From Marinilabilia salmonicolor JCM 21150 (GTDB lineage: Bacteria > Bacteroidota > Bacteroidia > Bacteroidales > Marinilabiliaceae): 64,000 nucleotides of DNA. The position numbers and the translations under genes were made by a program. Below are positions 25,591 to 33,062 of this stretch, piece by piece. The notes under the pieces were generated by a model that searched no databases, was not told the DNA's origin, and saw nothing but the letters and a program-made list of their open reading frames with translations. The first letter of the stretch is position 1, and the number at the start of each line of letters is the position of its first letter. The stretch lies in contig NZ_AJKI01000014.1 of assembly GCF_000259075.1 (NCBI RefSeq), forward strand, positions 40,574 through 104,573, written 5' to 3'.

Positions 25591-28590
25591 TTAGAAATTA
25601 AAACTTAAGCCAAGAATAAAAATTCGTGGGTTGGGATAAATGTTATTATCTATCCCATCATTCCCGAATTCAGGATCAAGTCCGTCATAATCTGTAACCA
25701 CAAATGGGTTTTCAACAGTAAACGATACTCTGGCTCGCTGATTTTCTTTCCACAAACCAAGATCTTCGAAGGTATAACCAAGAGAAATATTATCCATTTT
25801 CAAAAAGGAAGCCTCCTGAATATAATAACTTGAACGATAACGTACATTTTCAAAATCGGTATATAATGCACTATTCAATCTGTTCTTTAGAAATCCTGAT
25901 GGATCATAAGTCGTGTTATACGATTCTCTGTTTGATTGCACATTATTGTACGCATAATTACCCAAATGAGCCCTCAATGAAAAGTTGAAGTCCCAATTCT
26001 TGTAATTAAGTTGGGAAGATAATCCCATCGTAAAATCAGGAGCTGATTTTTCATAAGCAATTCTATCTTTCTCGGTAATAACTCCATCATCATTTTGATC
26101 TACATAGGCACCTTCAACAGGCTTTCCTTCCTCATCATAGACCTGCTCAAAAACATAGAATGAGCCAGCAGGATTTCCTACCTGGTGAATCAGGATATTA
26201 TTACCTGTACCACCATCGATGCCACCATAGATAACACCCTCATAATCGGGGTCATCATTAACGGTCAGTTTTTTAATTTCGTTTTCGTTATAAGCTATAT
26301 TATAGCTCAAGTTCCAACTTAAATCTTTACCGACAATAGGCCGACCAGTTACAGAAAATTCAAACCCTCTATTGGTCAATTCACCCACATTTGTCAACAA
26401 TTGATTGCTAAAATTGGTTCCAGCCGGAATTGCTACCGTATTCAATAAGTCCTCTGTTTCCCTATAATAGTAATCCAAAGTACCACTGATTCTGTTATCA
26501 AGGAAACCATAATCTAAACCAATGTTATAGGTAGTCGTCTCTTCCCATTTCAGATTTTCATCAAAAGCAACAGGACGCAACAGCCGAACCATGGAATCAC
26601 CAAAGAAGTAATTTGCTCCTGCGTTGCTATAATTGTATCTACCCATCCAGGGATAATCCCCCTGACCGAGGCTTTGCTGCCCTGTAATACCATAACTTAA
26701 CCTTAATTTCAGATCAGAAAGTACATCAGAACCATCCAAAAATGATTCATTCGAAATTTTCCAGGCTAATGCTGCAGAAGGGAAAAGTCCCCACTGATTA
26801 TCAGGGCTAAATCTTGAGGATCCATCATTACGCAAAGTAAATGTGAACAAATACTTTTGCATAAAATTATAGTTCAAACGCCCGAAAAATGAAATAACAT
26901 AAGCCTCGGTTGAATAATCATCTCCATCCTTATAAAACTCTGCTCCTTCTTGTTGAGCCATCGCTTCAGAATAGGGATATTTATTATTCTCCTCTCTGTA
27001 GAATTTTTGCCATGAATAACCACCCATTACATCAAAATGATGATTATTTACCTTTTTATTATAATTCAAATAAAAATCCAACAAATAATTTCGCTTCAAC
27101 TGATAATAATCTCTGTTTTCTCCCCATCCGGATTTATAAGTCCCCCAAACATAACTCATTGGTGAATTATCCTGAACAACTACATCTCCGTCACTCTCTG
27201 AAACATCATATCCAACATTAAGATTAGCCTTTAAGCCATCAAGTGCCAAGAATTCATAATCCAACTGGACATTACCAATACTTCTGTACACAGCTGATTC
27301 ATCCTCCCGCTGATCCAAAACAGCGACGGGGTTCGCTAAACCAATATCAATAGGAGTTCCATCCTCTTTTAAAGACATATAGTATCCATTCCCAAAAGGA
27401 GAATCTGAGTAAACAGGTTGTGTGGGGTCAAATTGGGTCGCTGACCCGATAGCTCCCTGATCAGCAAAACTATTGGCATTGTAAACTCCCTTAACATTTA
27501 GTTTAACACTTAACCTGTCATTAAGAAACTTAGGACTCACATTAAGCGAACCTGTTGTACGCTCCATGTTTGATGTCTTCAAAATACCCTCTTCGCTGGT
27601 ATAACCAACAGACACCCTATATGGTATGTTTTTGAAGTCTCCTGAAAAACTAATATTATGATCGGTACTTAGCGCAGTCTGAAATATTTGGTCCTGCCAG
27701 TCAGTGGAGGCATTTCCCAAGGCCTGTGCTTGTTCACTGTCACTCCCGTACAGATTGGTAACATATTGCCTGAAGTTCTCTGCATTCATAACATCGACAG
27801 TCCCCTTATCCGTGCTAACAGAAAAATTACCATCATAAGCTATCTTCATTTCTCCTTTACGCCCTTCCTTGGTGGTAATAATAATCACGCCATTAGAGGC
27901 TCTGGAACCATATATAGCAGTTGCAGAAGCATCTTTAAGAACAGTAAATGTGGCAATGTCATTCGGATGAATTGAACTTAAAGGATCTGACATACCGCTA
28001 ACGCCAGAAGCATTATCTACAGGCACTCCATCAATAACAATCAATGGATCGTTTGTCGCAGACATTGACGATCCGCCACGAATCCGAATCATAGACCCAG
28101 CACCAGGGGCTCCTCCTGAACTAACTACGCTAACTCCGGCGATTTTCCCAGAAATCAGATCAGATGGCGATGTCGCCAACCCCCTGTTTAACTTTGAAGC
28201 ATCGACTGCTGTGACAGAACCTGTTAAGTCTTCTTTCTTCACAGAACCATAACCAATTACCACAACCTCATCCAATCCGAGGGTTGCAGGTTCCAAAGCA
28301 ACATCAATCTGATTTTGCCCTGCAACAGAAATCTCCTGAGAATTATATCCAATAAAAGAAAATGCAAGGATTGCATCTTCAGGTACTGATACATTATAAG
28401 TTCCATCTACCTGAGTGATGGTTCCCTGCTGAGTACCTTGTATTACTACAGTTACACCCGGCAACGGGTCACCGGTTTCGGCATCCGTTACCGTTCCTGT
28501 CACTGATACTTCCTGGGCAGAAGCGCTTATAAAAAAGCCAAGTCCCAAAAAGAGAAACAGGATTTTGTAAAAACTAAACTGTTTTTTCAT
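25591..28590 (-). CDS. SusC/RagA family TonB-dependent transporter (second operon)
   Basis: The open frame extends to 28710, but the signal peptide MKKQFSFYKILFLFLGLGFF begins at residue 41 of that frame and matches the other SusC exactly, so the start is ATG 28590 (999 residues). Domains: regulatory-like N-domain (VTGTVTDAETGDPLPGVTVV), LDEVVVIGYG, plug (DLISGKIAGVSVVSSGG, PLIVIDGVPV, TVLKDASATAIYGSRASNGV), long barrel ending ILGLSFNF. It imports malto-oligosaccharides across the outer membrane. The upstream 260 bases are a near-copy of those of susC1. It is first in susC2-D2-E2. Confidence 0.96.
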   Translation of the reverse strand: MKKQFSFYKILFLFLGLGFFISASAQEVSVTGTVTDAETGDPLPGVTVVIQGTQQGTITQVDGTYNVSVPEDAILAFSFIGYNSQEISVAGQNQIDVALEPATLGLDEVVVIGYGSVKKEDLTGSVTAVDASKLNRGLATSPSDLISGKIAGVSVVSSGGAPGAGSMIRIRGGSSMSATNDPLIVIDGVPVDNASGVSGMSDPLSSIHPNDIATFTVLKDASATAIYGSRASNGVIIITTKEGRKGEMKIAYDGNFSVSTDKGTVDVMNAENFRQYVTNLYGSDSEQAQALGNASTDWQDQIFQTALSTDHNISFSGDFKNIPYRVSVGYTSEEGILKTSNMERTTGSLNVSPKFLNDRLSVKLNVKGVYNANSFADQGAIGSATQFDPTQPVYSDSPFGNGYYMSLKEDGTPIDIGLANPVAVLDQREDESAVYRSIGNVQLDYEFLALDGLKANLNVGYDVSESDGDVVVQDNSPMSYVWGTYKSGWGENRDYYQLKRNYLLDFYLNYNKKVNNHHFDVMGGYSWQKFYREENNKYPYSEAMAQQEGAEFYKDGDDYSTEAYVISFFGRLNYNFMQKYLFTFTLRNDGSSRFSPDNQWGLFPSAALAWKISNESFLDGSDVLSDLKLRLSYGITGQQSLGQGDYPWMGRYNYSNAGANYFFGDSMVRLLRPVAFDENLKWEETTTYNIGLDYGFLDNRISGTLDYYYRETEDLLNTVAIPAGTNFSNQLLTNVGELTNRGFEFSVTGRPIVGKDLSWNLSYNIAYNENEIKKLTVNDDPDYEGVIYGGIDGGTGNNILIHQVGNPAGSFYVFEQVYDEEGKPVEGAYVDQNDDGVITEKDRIAYEKSAPDFTMGLSSQLNYKNWDFNFSLRAHLGNYAYNNVQSNRESYNTTYDPSGFLKNRLNSALYTDFENVRYRSSYYIQEASFLKMDNISLGYTFEDLGLWKENQRARVSFTVENPFVVTDYDGLDPEFGNDGIDNNIYPNPRIFILGLSFNF

Positions 28591-28772
28591 AAAACCTTGA
28601 TTTAAAATAAACTTGATTAAACATTTTTTTTGCAAAAGACCATTCATATAATAATTGGTCTCAATGTGTACCGGATTTTTTCTTAATGAATCAACCTCCT
28701 TCGAAAGCAAAAACCGGAGACATCGTTATGACTCAGGACAGGCTTTCGGGTTGTTATCATTTCTTAACAGAA

Positions 28773-28803
28773 CAAATTTAGGAATAAAGCACCCCTTGTT
28801 AAA
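28773..28803 (-). promoter_or_regulatory. Promoter of susC2
   Basis: The minus strand carries TTTA (28800-28803), 19 bases, then TAAATTTG (28773-28780), the same layout as at susC1. The predicted leader is about 180 nt and contains a conserved stem CGAAAGC/GCTTTCG. Confidence 0.7.
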
Positions 28804-28847
28804 CATTTGTTAACATCGATTCTCCCTTTTTACACAAAAATCGTCGA

Positions 28848-28879
28848 AAACGATACCGCAAACGTTTGCGGTATCGTTT
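28848..28879. promoter_or_regulatory. 32-bp perfect palindrome, LacI-type operator of susC2
   Basis: Each half is AAACGATACCGCAAAC, nearly identical to the susC1 operator. The edge lies 68 bases from the -7 box (67 at susC1). A second, imperfect site GCAAACGTTTTC lies at 28922-28933. Confidence 0.8.
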
Positions 28880-28921
28880 GCAGAAAAACACACTGTTGTA
28901 AAACATGTTTTCAAATTTCCT

Positions 28922-28933
28922 GCAAACGTTTTC
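28922..28933. promoter_or_regulatory. Second LacI-type site upstream of susC2
   Basis: GCAAACGTTTTC differs by one base from the core GCAAACGTTTGC and is centred 64 bases from the main palindrome, matching the spacing of the pair at susC1. Confidence 0.65.
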
Positions 28934-29203
28934 GATAAATTAAAACATCCCTCAAATCCATCAACCACAAGCGACAAGAGTAAAAAATGCCCTCCAATCT
29001 AATAAAAACTTCAAATTCCGGAGTTTTATTTATCCTAATCACACTAAAAGACCAATGCGTCTTTTTTGTCTATAAATAGCTCTTCATTGAAGAATTATAA
29101 ATGACCTATAACAGTTGTCTTGCGGCAAAAATTCTATTTTTTTATATATATTTAGACGGATTTAAAAAAGTCAACAGGCAGGAACCATGACATATTATAA
29201 TAT
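28934..29203. other. Spacer upstream of the LacI-family gene
   Basis: No ORF is recognised. A small terminator-like hairpin AAAAGAC/GTCTTTT with a T-run lies at about 29046-29066. AT-rich sequence follows to the ATG at 29204 (TATATATTTAG at about 29145 is a weak -7 candidate). Confidence 0.4.
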
Positions 29204-30220
29204 ATGAAGTCAAACCACGTTACATTAAAGGACATTGCCAGGATTCTGGAACTTTCGCCTTCAACGGTTTCAAGAGCGCTGAAAGATCATCCGGATATTA
29301 ATGAAGAAACCAAAAAACTGGTAAAAACTTTTGCAGAAAAGGTCAATTACCGCCCCAATGCTTTGGCTTTAAGCCTCCGGCAACAAAAAACCAACACAAT
29401 AGGGCTAATTATTCCGGAAATTGTCCACCACTTTTTTTCATCTGTTATCAGTGGAATTGAAGACATTGCTTACGGTGAAGGATACAATGTAATGATTTGT
29501 CAATCCAATGAAAATTATCAACGTGAGGTCATTGACACGCAGGCGCTCATTGATCACCGGGTGGATGGAATTCTGGTGTCGGTCAGCAAAACCACAAGAG
29601 ATTTCAAACACCTCCAGAATGCCTATGACAACGGTATCCCAATGGTATTTTTTGATCGTATTGTAGAAGAAATAAAAACCGACAGAGTTATTACAGACGA
29701 TTTCCTGGGGGCCAAAATAGCCACCAGTCACCTCATCGAAAAAGGTTGTAAAAACATATTACACCTGGCTGCACCACAGCATCTGGTAATTGGAAGCAGG
29801 CGAAAGGAAGGATACCTAAAGGCTTTAGAGGAGCATGGGATTGAAACAGATGAAGAATTAATTGTCAAGTGCGACACCCGCGAGTATGTTTTTAGTCTTC
29901 AACAACACTTAATGAAATTGATTGAAGAAAAACACATTGACGGCATCTTTGCGGTCAATGACAGCACAGCCATCGCCACCATGCAGGCCCTCCAGGCAGA
30001 AGGCATTAAAATACCGGAACAAATAAAAGTAATCGGCTTTGGTGATGGTCCAAATGCTGATATTGCCTACCCGCCTCTGAGTACCGTAGAACAAAAAGGG
30101 TATGAAACGGGACGTGAAGCCATGCGTCTTTTGCTTCAAAGACTTGAGAACCCAGGCATTGAAATCAATTTTTCAACCAAAGTACTTACGCCAACTTTAA
30201 AACAGCGAAATTCAACCTAA
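29204..30220 (+). CDS. LacI-family transcriptional regulator of the starch/maltose genes
   Basis: 338 residues. The N-terminal HTH is VTLKDIARILELSPSTVSRAL (about 6-26) with hinge RPNALALSLRQQKTNTIGLI. The rest is the periplasmic-binding-protein-like sensor domain (IIPEIVHHFFSSVISGIEDIAYGEGYNV, DGILVSVSKT, GIPMVFFDR, DGIFAVNDSTAIATMQAL, PPLSTVEQKGYETGREAM). It should bind palindromes with a CG centre such as GCAAACGTTTGC. These occur upstream of both susC genes on one side and, weaker, upstream of the MFS operon on the other. The location between the two gene sets supports local control. The operator placement upstream of -33 suggests it may activate. Ligand is probably maltose or a related sugar (inference). 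Confidence 0.93.
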   Translation: MKSNHVTLKDIARILELSPSTVSRALKDHPDINEETKKLVKTFAEKVNYRPNALALSLRQQKTNTIGLIIPEIVHHFFSSVISGIEDIAYGEGYNVMICQSNENYQREVIDTQALIDHRVDGILVSVSKTTRDFKHLQNAYDNGIPMVFFDRIVEEIKTDRVITDDFLGAKIATSHLIEKGCKNILHLAAPQHLVIGSRRKEGYLKALEEHGIETDEELIVKCDTREYVFSLQQHLMKLIEEKHIDGIFAVNDSTAIATMQALQAEGIKIPEQIKVIGFGDGPNADIAYPPLSTVEQKGYETGREAMRLLLQRLENPGIEINFSTKVLTPTLKQRNST

Positions 30221-30258
30221 CGTAACAATATCCACTTTCACCCCCCTACCAGGTTTCC

Positions 30259-30325
30259 GAAATCGTTTGCAAAAAACAAAAACAGCCCAAACAGAATTCC
30301 AGCAAAGCACACCGCAATCGTTTGA
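30259..30325. promoter_or_regulatory. Paired weak LacI-type sites upstream of the MFS operon
   Basis: GAAATCGTTTGC (30259-30270) and GCAATCGTTTGA (30314-30325) each keep one good half of GCAAACGTTTGC. The centres are 55 bases apart, and the nearer one lies 87 bases before the -7 box, close to the 84 seen at the susC genes. Confidence 0.55.
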
Positions 30326-30382
30326 AATAAGTCATTTACAGGCATTTTGACTGATCTTTATTTCATCAAAACATAAAAATAA

Positions 30383-30414
30383 TTGCAAATTAGTCCCTGA
30401 TATTCCTACATTTG
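30383..30414 (+). promoter_or_regulatory. Promoter of the MFS/maltose operon
   Basis: TACATTTG (30407-30414) matches the -7 consensus TAnnTTTG. TTG at 30383-30385 is a -33 candidate with slightly long spacing (21 bases). It predicts a leader of about 375 nt. The leader (30421-30795) has several short inverted repeats (for example AGAGG/CCTCT near 30440-30460) but no ORF I can support. Confidence 0.6.
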
Positions 30415-30795
30415 CATTGTACCGATTTTTTCTTTTACAAGAGAGGTAACATAACTCCTCTTCAACTTCCTTACGTAAGATAACTAAACAAGCAGGCTGT
30501 CTGCCACTGATTCTTGTTGGCTCTACCTGTTAAAAAAATGGTAAACCATCTTACCAATCATGCGTAACAGCAGCCCGTATTTGTAGTTGTTTATATACTT
30601 ATCTTTTCTTTTCAAACAATCATTTAATGGAATTCTGATCATTCCGCAGAGAGGTTAATCCCCGGTGGGATTATCATTTTATTAATTTCCGGTGGTGGTA
30701 AGTACTTAGGCTCTCTATGCACAAAGACCTTTCAACACCACACTTAAGCAGTCTGAGACTGAAAAAACAACTGATAAAAAAGGAAAAAGCGAAAC

Positions 30796-32145
30796 ATGAA
30801 GAAGTTACCTCGATTATCAAAAGCCCAGATATGGAATATGAGCATTGGCTTTCTGGGGATCCAGTTTGGGTTTGCACTCCAAAATGCCAATGCCAGCCGC
30901 ATTTTGCAGACCTTTGGTGCTGACATAGAGCACCTGGGATGGTTTTGGCTGGCAGCACCCATCACCGGAATGCTCATCCAACCTATTGTGGGTCATTACA
31001 GCGACAAAACCTGGACCAAACTGGGTCGCAGACGCCCCTATTTTCTCTTTGGAGCCATCTTTGCAGCTCTGGCACTGATATTCATGCCCAATGCGGAAAT
31101 TCTGGCATCCATCATTCCCCCCATGTTTGTGGGAGCAGGAATGTTGATGATCATGGATGCTTCCATTAACATCTCCATGGAACCTTTCAGGGCACTGGTA
31201 GCCGACAAGTTACCTCTGGACCAGCGAACCATGGGTTTTTCGGTACAATCAACACTCATCGGTATTGGTGCAGTGGTAGGTTCCTGGATTACCTATGCAC
31301 TGGCAGAATGGTTTAATATTTCAAAGACCGCTCCGGCCGGTAGTGTACCCGATAACGTTATTTTCTCCTTTTACATTGGAGCTGCCGTATTGATTGTAAC
31401 CATTATCTGGACAATAGTAACCACCAGGGAATATTCTCCGAAAGAACTGGAGGAATATACCGGGGAGGATGCAGAAATCAACCCTGCAACTGAAGTCATA
31501 AAAAAAGAGAATGGCTTTGTGCAGATCATGAAAGATTTTGCTGCAATGCCCCGCACCATGAAACAGCTGGGAGTCGTTCAGTTCTTCTCATGGCTGGCAC
31601 TTTTCGGGATGTGGGTTTATACCACACCGGCCATTGCCCAACATGTTTACAACCTGCCGGTAAGTGATACCAGCTCAGAGATGTACAACGATGCCGGAAA
31701 CTGGGTCGGGGTGCTGTTCGGCGTTTACAACGGAGTGGCCGCCCTTTACGCACTTTTATTGCCCTTTATAGCCAAAGCAACCAGCCGTAAAACCACCCAT
31801 GCCCTTTCACTCTTCATCGGTGCTGCAGCGCTCATCTCCATCTATTTTGTGAAAGACCCTGACATGCTTATAATTCCAATGATTGGTGTTGGAATAGCCT
31901 GGGCAAGTATTCTTTCAATGCCCTACGCAATCTTATCCGGAGCTCTACCGGCCAAAAAGATGGGAATATATATGGGCCTTTTTAACTTTTTCATCACCAT
32001 TCCGCAAATTGTTAACGGATTGGCAAGTGGCCCCATATTGAAAAGCCTGTTCAATTCTCAGGCCATTTACGCATTAATTATTGCCGGTGTCAGCTTATTG
32101 ATCGCAGCCGGTGCAGTCTATTTTGTTGAAGATAAAGAAAATTAA
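30796..32145 (+). CDS. MFS sugar transporter, maltose-type (SLC45/GPH-like)
   Basis: 449 residues with about twelve hydrophobic segments. The N-terminus LSKAQIWNMSIGFLGIQFGFALQNANASRILQ and the loop VGHYSDKTWTKLGRRRPYFL (an MFS DxxxxxxGRRRP-type motif) match bacterial maltose permeases of the SLC45-like branch. The C-terminal half has SMPYAILSGALPAKKMGIYMGLFNFFITIPQI, typical of the same branch. It should carry maltose across the inner membrane. Its stop is three bases before the beta-phosphoglucomutase start, and maltose phosphorylase follows, so the cytoplasmic route maltose to glucose-6-phosphate is encoded in order. It is likely controlled by the LacI-type protein just upstream. Confidence 0.92.
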   Translation: MKKLPRLSKAQIWNMSIGFLGIQFGFALQNANASRILQTFGADIEHLGWFWLAAPITGMLIQPIVGHYSDKTWTKLGRRRPYFLFGAIFAALALIFMPNAEILASIIPPMFVGAGMLMIMDASINISMEPFRALVADKLPLDQRTMGFSVQSTLIGIGAVVGSWITYALAEWFNISKTAPAGSVPDNVIFSFYIGAAVLIVTIIWTIVTTREYSPKELEEYTGEDAEINPATEVIKKENGFVQIMKDFAAMPRTMKQLGVVQFFSWLALFGMWVYTTPAIAQHVYNLPVSDTSSEMYNDAGNWVGVLFGVYNGVAALYALLLPFIAKATSRKTTHALSLFIGAAALISIYFVKDPDMLIIPMIGVGIAWASILSMPYAILSGALPAKKMGIYMGLFNFFITIPQIVNGLASGPILKSLFNSQAIYALIIAGVSLLIAAGAVYFVEDKEN

Positions 32146-32148
32146 GCC

Positions 32149-32793
32149 ATGATTAAAGCTTGTTTATTCGATTTGGACGGTGTGATTGTAGATACTGCAC
32201 GCTATCATTTTATTGCCTGGAAAGCTCTTGCTGAAGAACTGGGATTTGAGTTTACAGAAAAAGACAATGAACGCTTAAAAGGCGTGAGCCGGATGAGATC
32301 GCTCGACATTCTTCTGGAGATAGGCAACATCGAGATGGAGCAAGAGAAGAAAGAAGAGCTGGCAACCCGGAAAAATGATCATTACCGCTCTTTTATCACT
32401 CAAATGAAACCGGATGAGATTCTGCCGGGAGCTACCGAATTCATCAAAGAACTCAAGGAGAACAATATAAAAATAGCCCTCGGATCAGCCAGTAAAAATG
32501 CCATGACCATACTGGATCGGTTGCAACTTACCGACTGGTTTGATGCTGTGGTGGACGGCACCAAAGTAAGCAAAGCCAAACCTGATCCTGAAGTATTTCT
32601 CAAAGGAGCTGAAGAGCTGAATGTCCTGCCCGGAGAATGCGTCGTATTTGAAGATGCAGAAGCAGGCGTGGAAGCAGCCCTTGCCGGAGGAATGAAATGT
32701 GTGGGCATAGGAACACCCGAAGTATTGGGCAAAGCTCACCTGGTAGTTTCCGGGTTACATGAGATGAACTTTGATAAATTATCAAAGCTCTAA
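32149..32793 (+). CDS. pgmB: Beta-phosphoglucomutase
   Basis: 214 residues of the HAD superfamily. Motif I is FDLDGVIVDTARYHFIAWKALA, the exact style of beta-phosphoglucomutase, with cap-domain GVSRMRSLDILL, motif II LGSASKN, motif III KAKPDPEVFL and motif IV FEDAEAGVEAALAGGM. It converts beta-glucose-1-phosphate, the product of maltose phosphorylase, into glucose-6-phosphate in the cytoplasm. It follows the transporter by three bases. The TAA stop (32791-32793) lies inside the first bases of a family II repeat element, which separates it from the phosphorylase gene. Confidence 0.93.
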   Translation: MIKACLFDLDGVIVDTARYHFIAWKALAEELGFEFTEKDNERLKGVSRMRSLDILLEIGNIEMEQEKKEELATRKNDHYRSFITQMKPDEILPGATEFIKELKENNIKIALGSASKNAMTILDRLQLTDWFDAVVDGTKVSKAKPDPEVFLKGAEELNVLPGECVVFEDAEAGVEAALAGGMKCVGIGTPEVLGKAHLVVSGLHEMNFDKLSKL

Positions 32794-32965
32794 TTAGTTT
32801 CTGTCCATAAAGTACCACTTGCGTCGTTACGCTTGCCGCCAAAATACTCATTCACGATTAGTAAACTCCGTTTTTGGCGGCTTCGCAAGCCTTGCAATTG
32901 GCACTCTCTGACCAGAAACAGCTCTAAAAACAGAATTTGCTTAGTTTATGAACAGGCACTAATTA
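32791..32965. mobile_element. MITE-like element, family II, copy 3 (module B)
   Basis: Ends TAATTAGTTTCTGTCCATAA (from 32791) and TTTATGAACAGGCACTAATTA (to 32965) are inverted repeats at 18 of 21 positions, TAATTA at both edges being a possible target duplication. The middle has an inverted repeat (GCCGCCAAAA, then CCGTTTTTGGCGGC) and the module B end GGCACTCTCTGACCAGAAAC. It sits inside the transporter-pgmB-mapA operon, and its first TAA is the pgmB stop. Confidence 0.75.
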
Positions 32966-33062
32966 GCATATAATTGATTACCCCGCAAAAGCGAAAATCA
33001 ATCAACATAAAGATGGATTTTTAAACAACACCGCTTTTGACAATCACTTAACAATAACGAAA

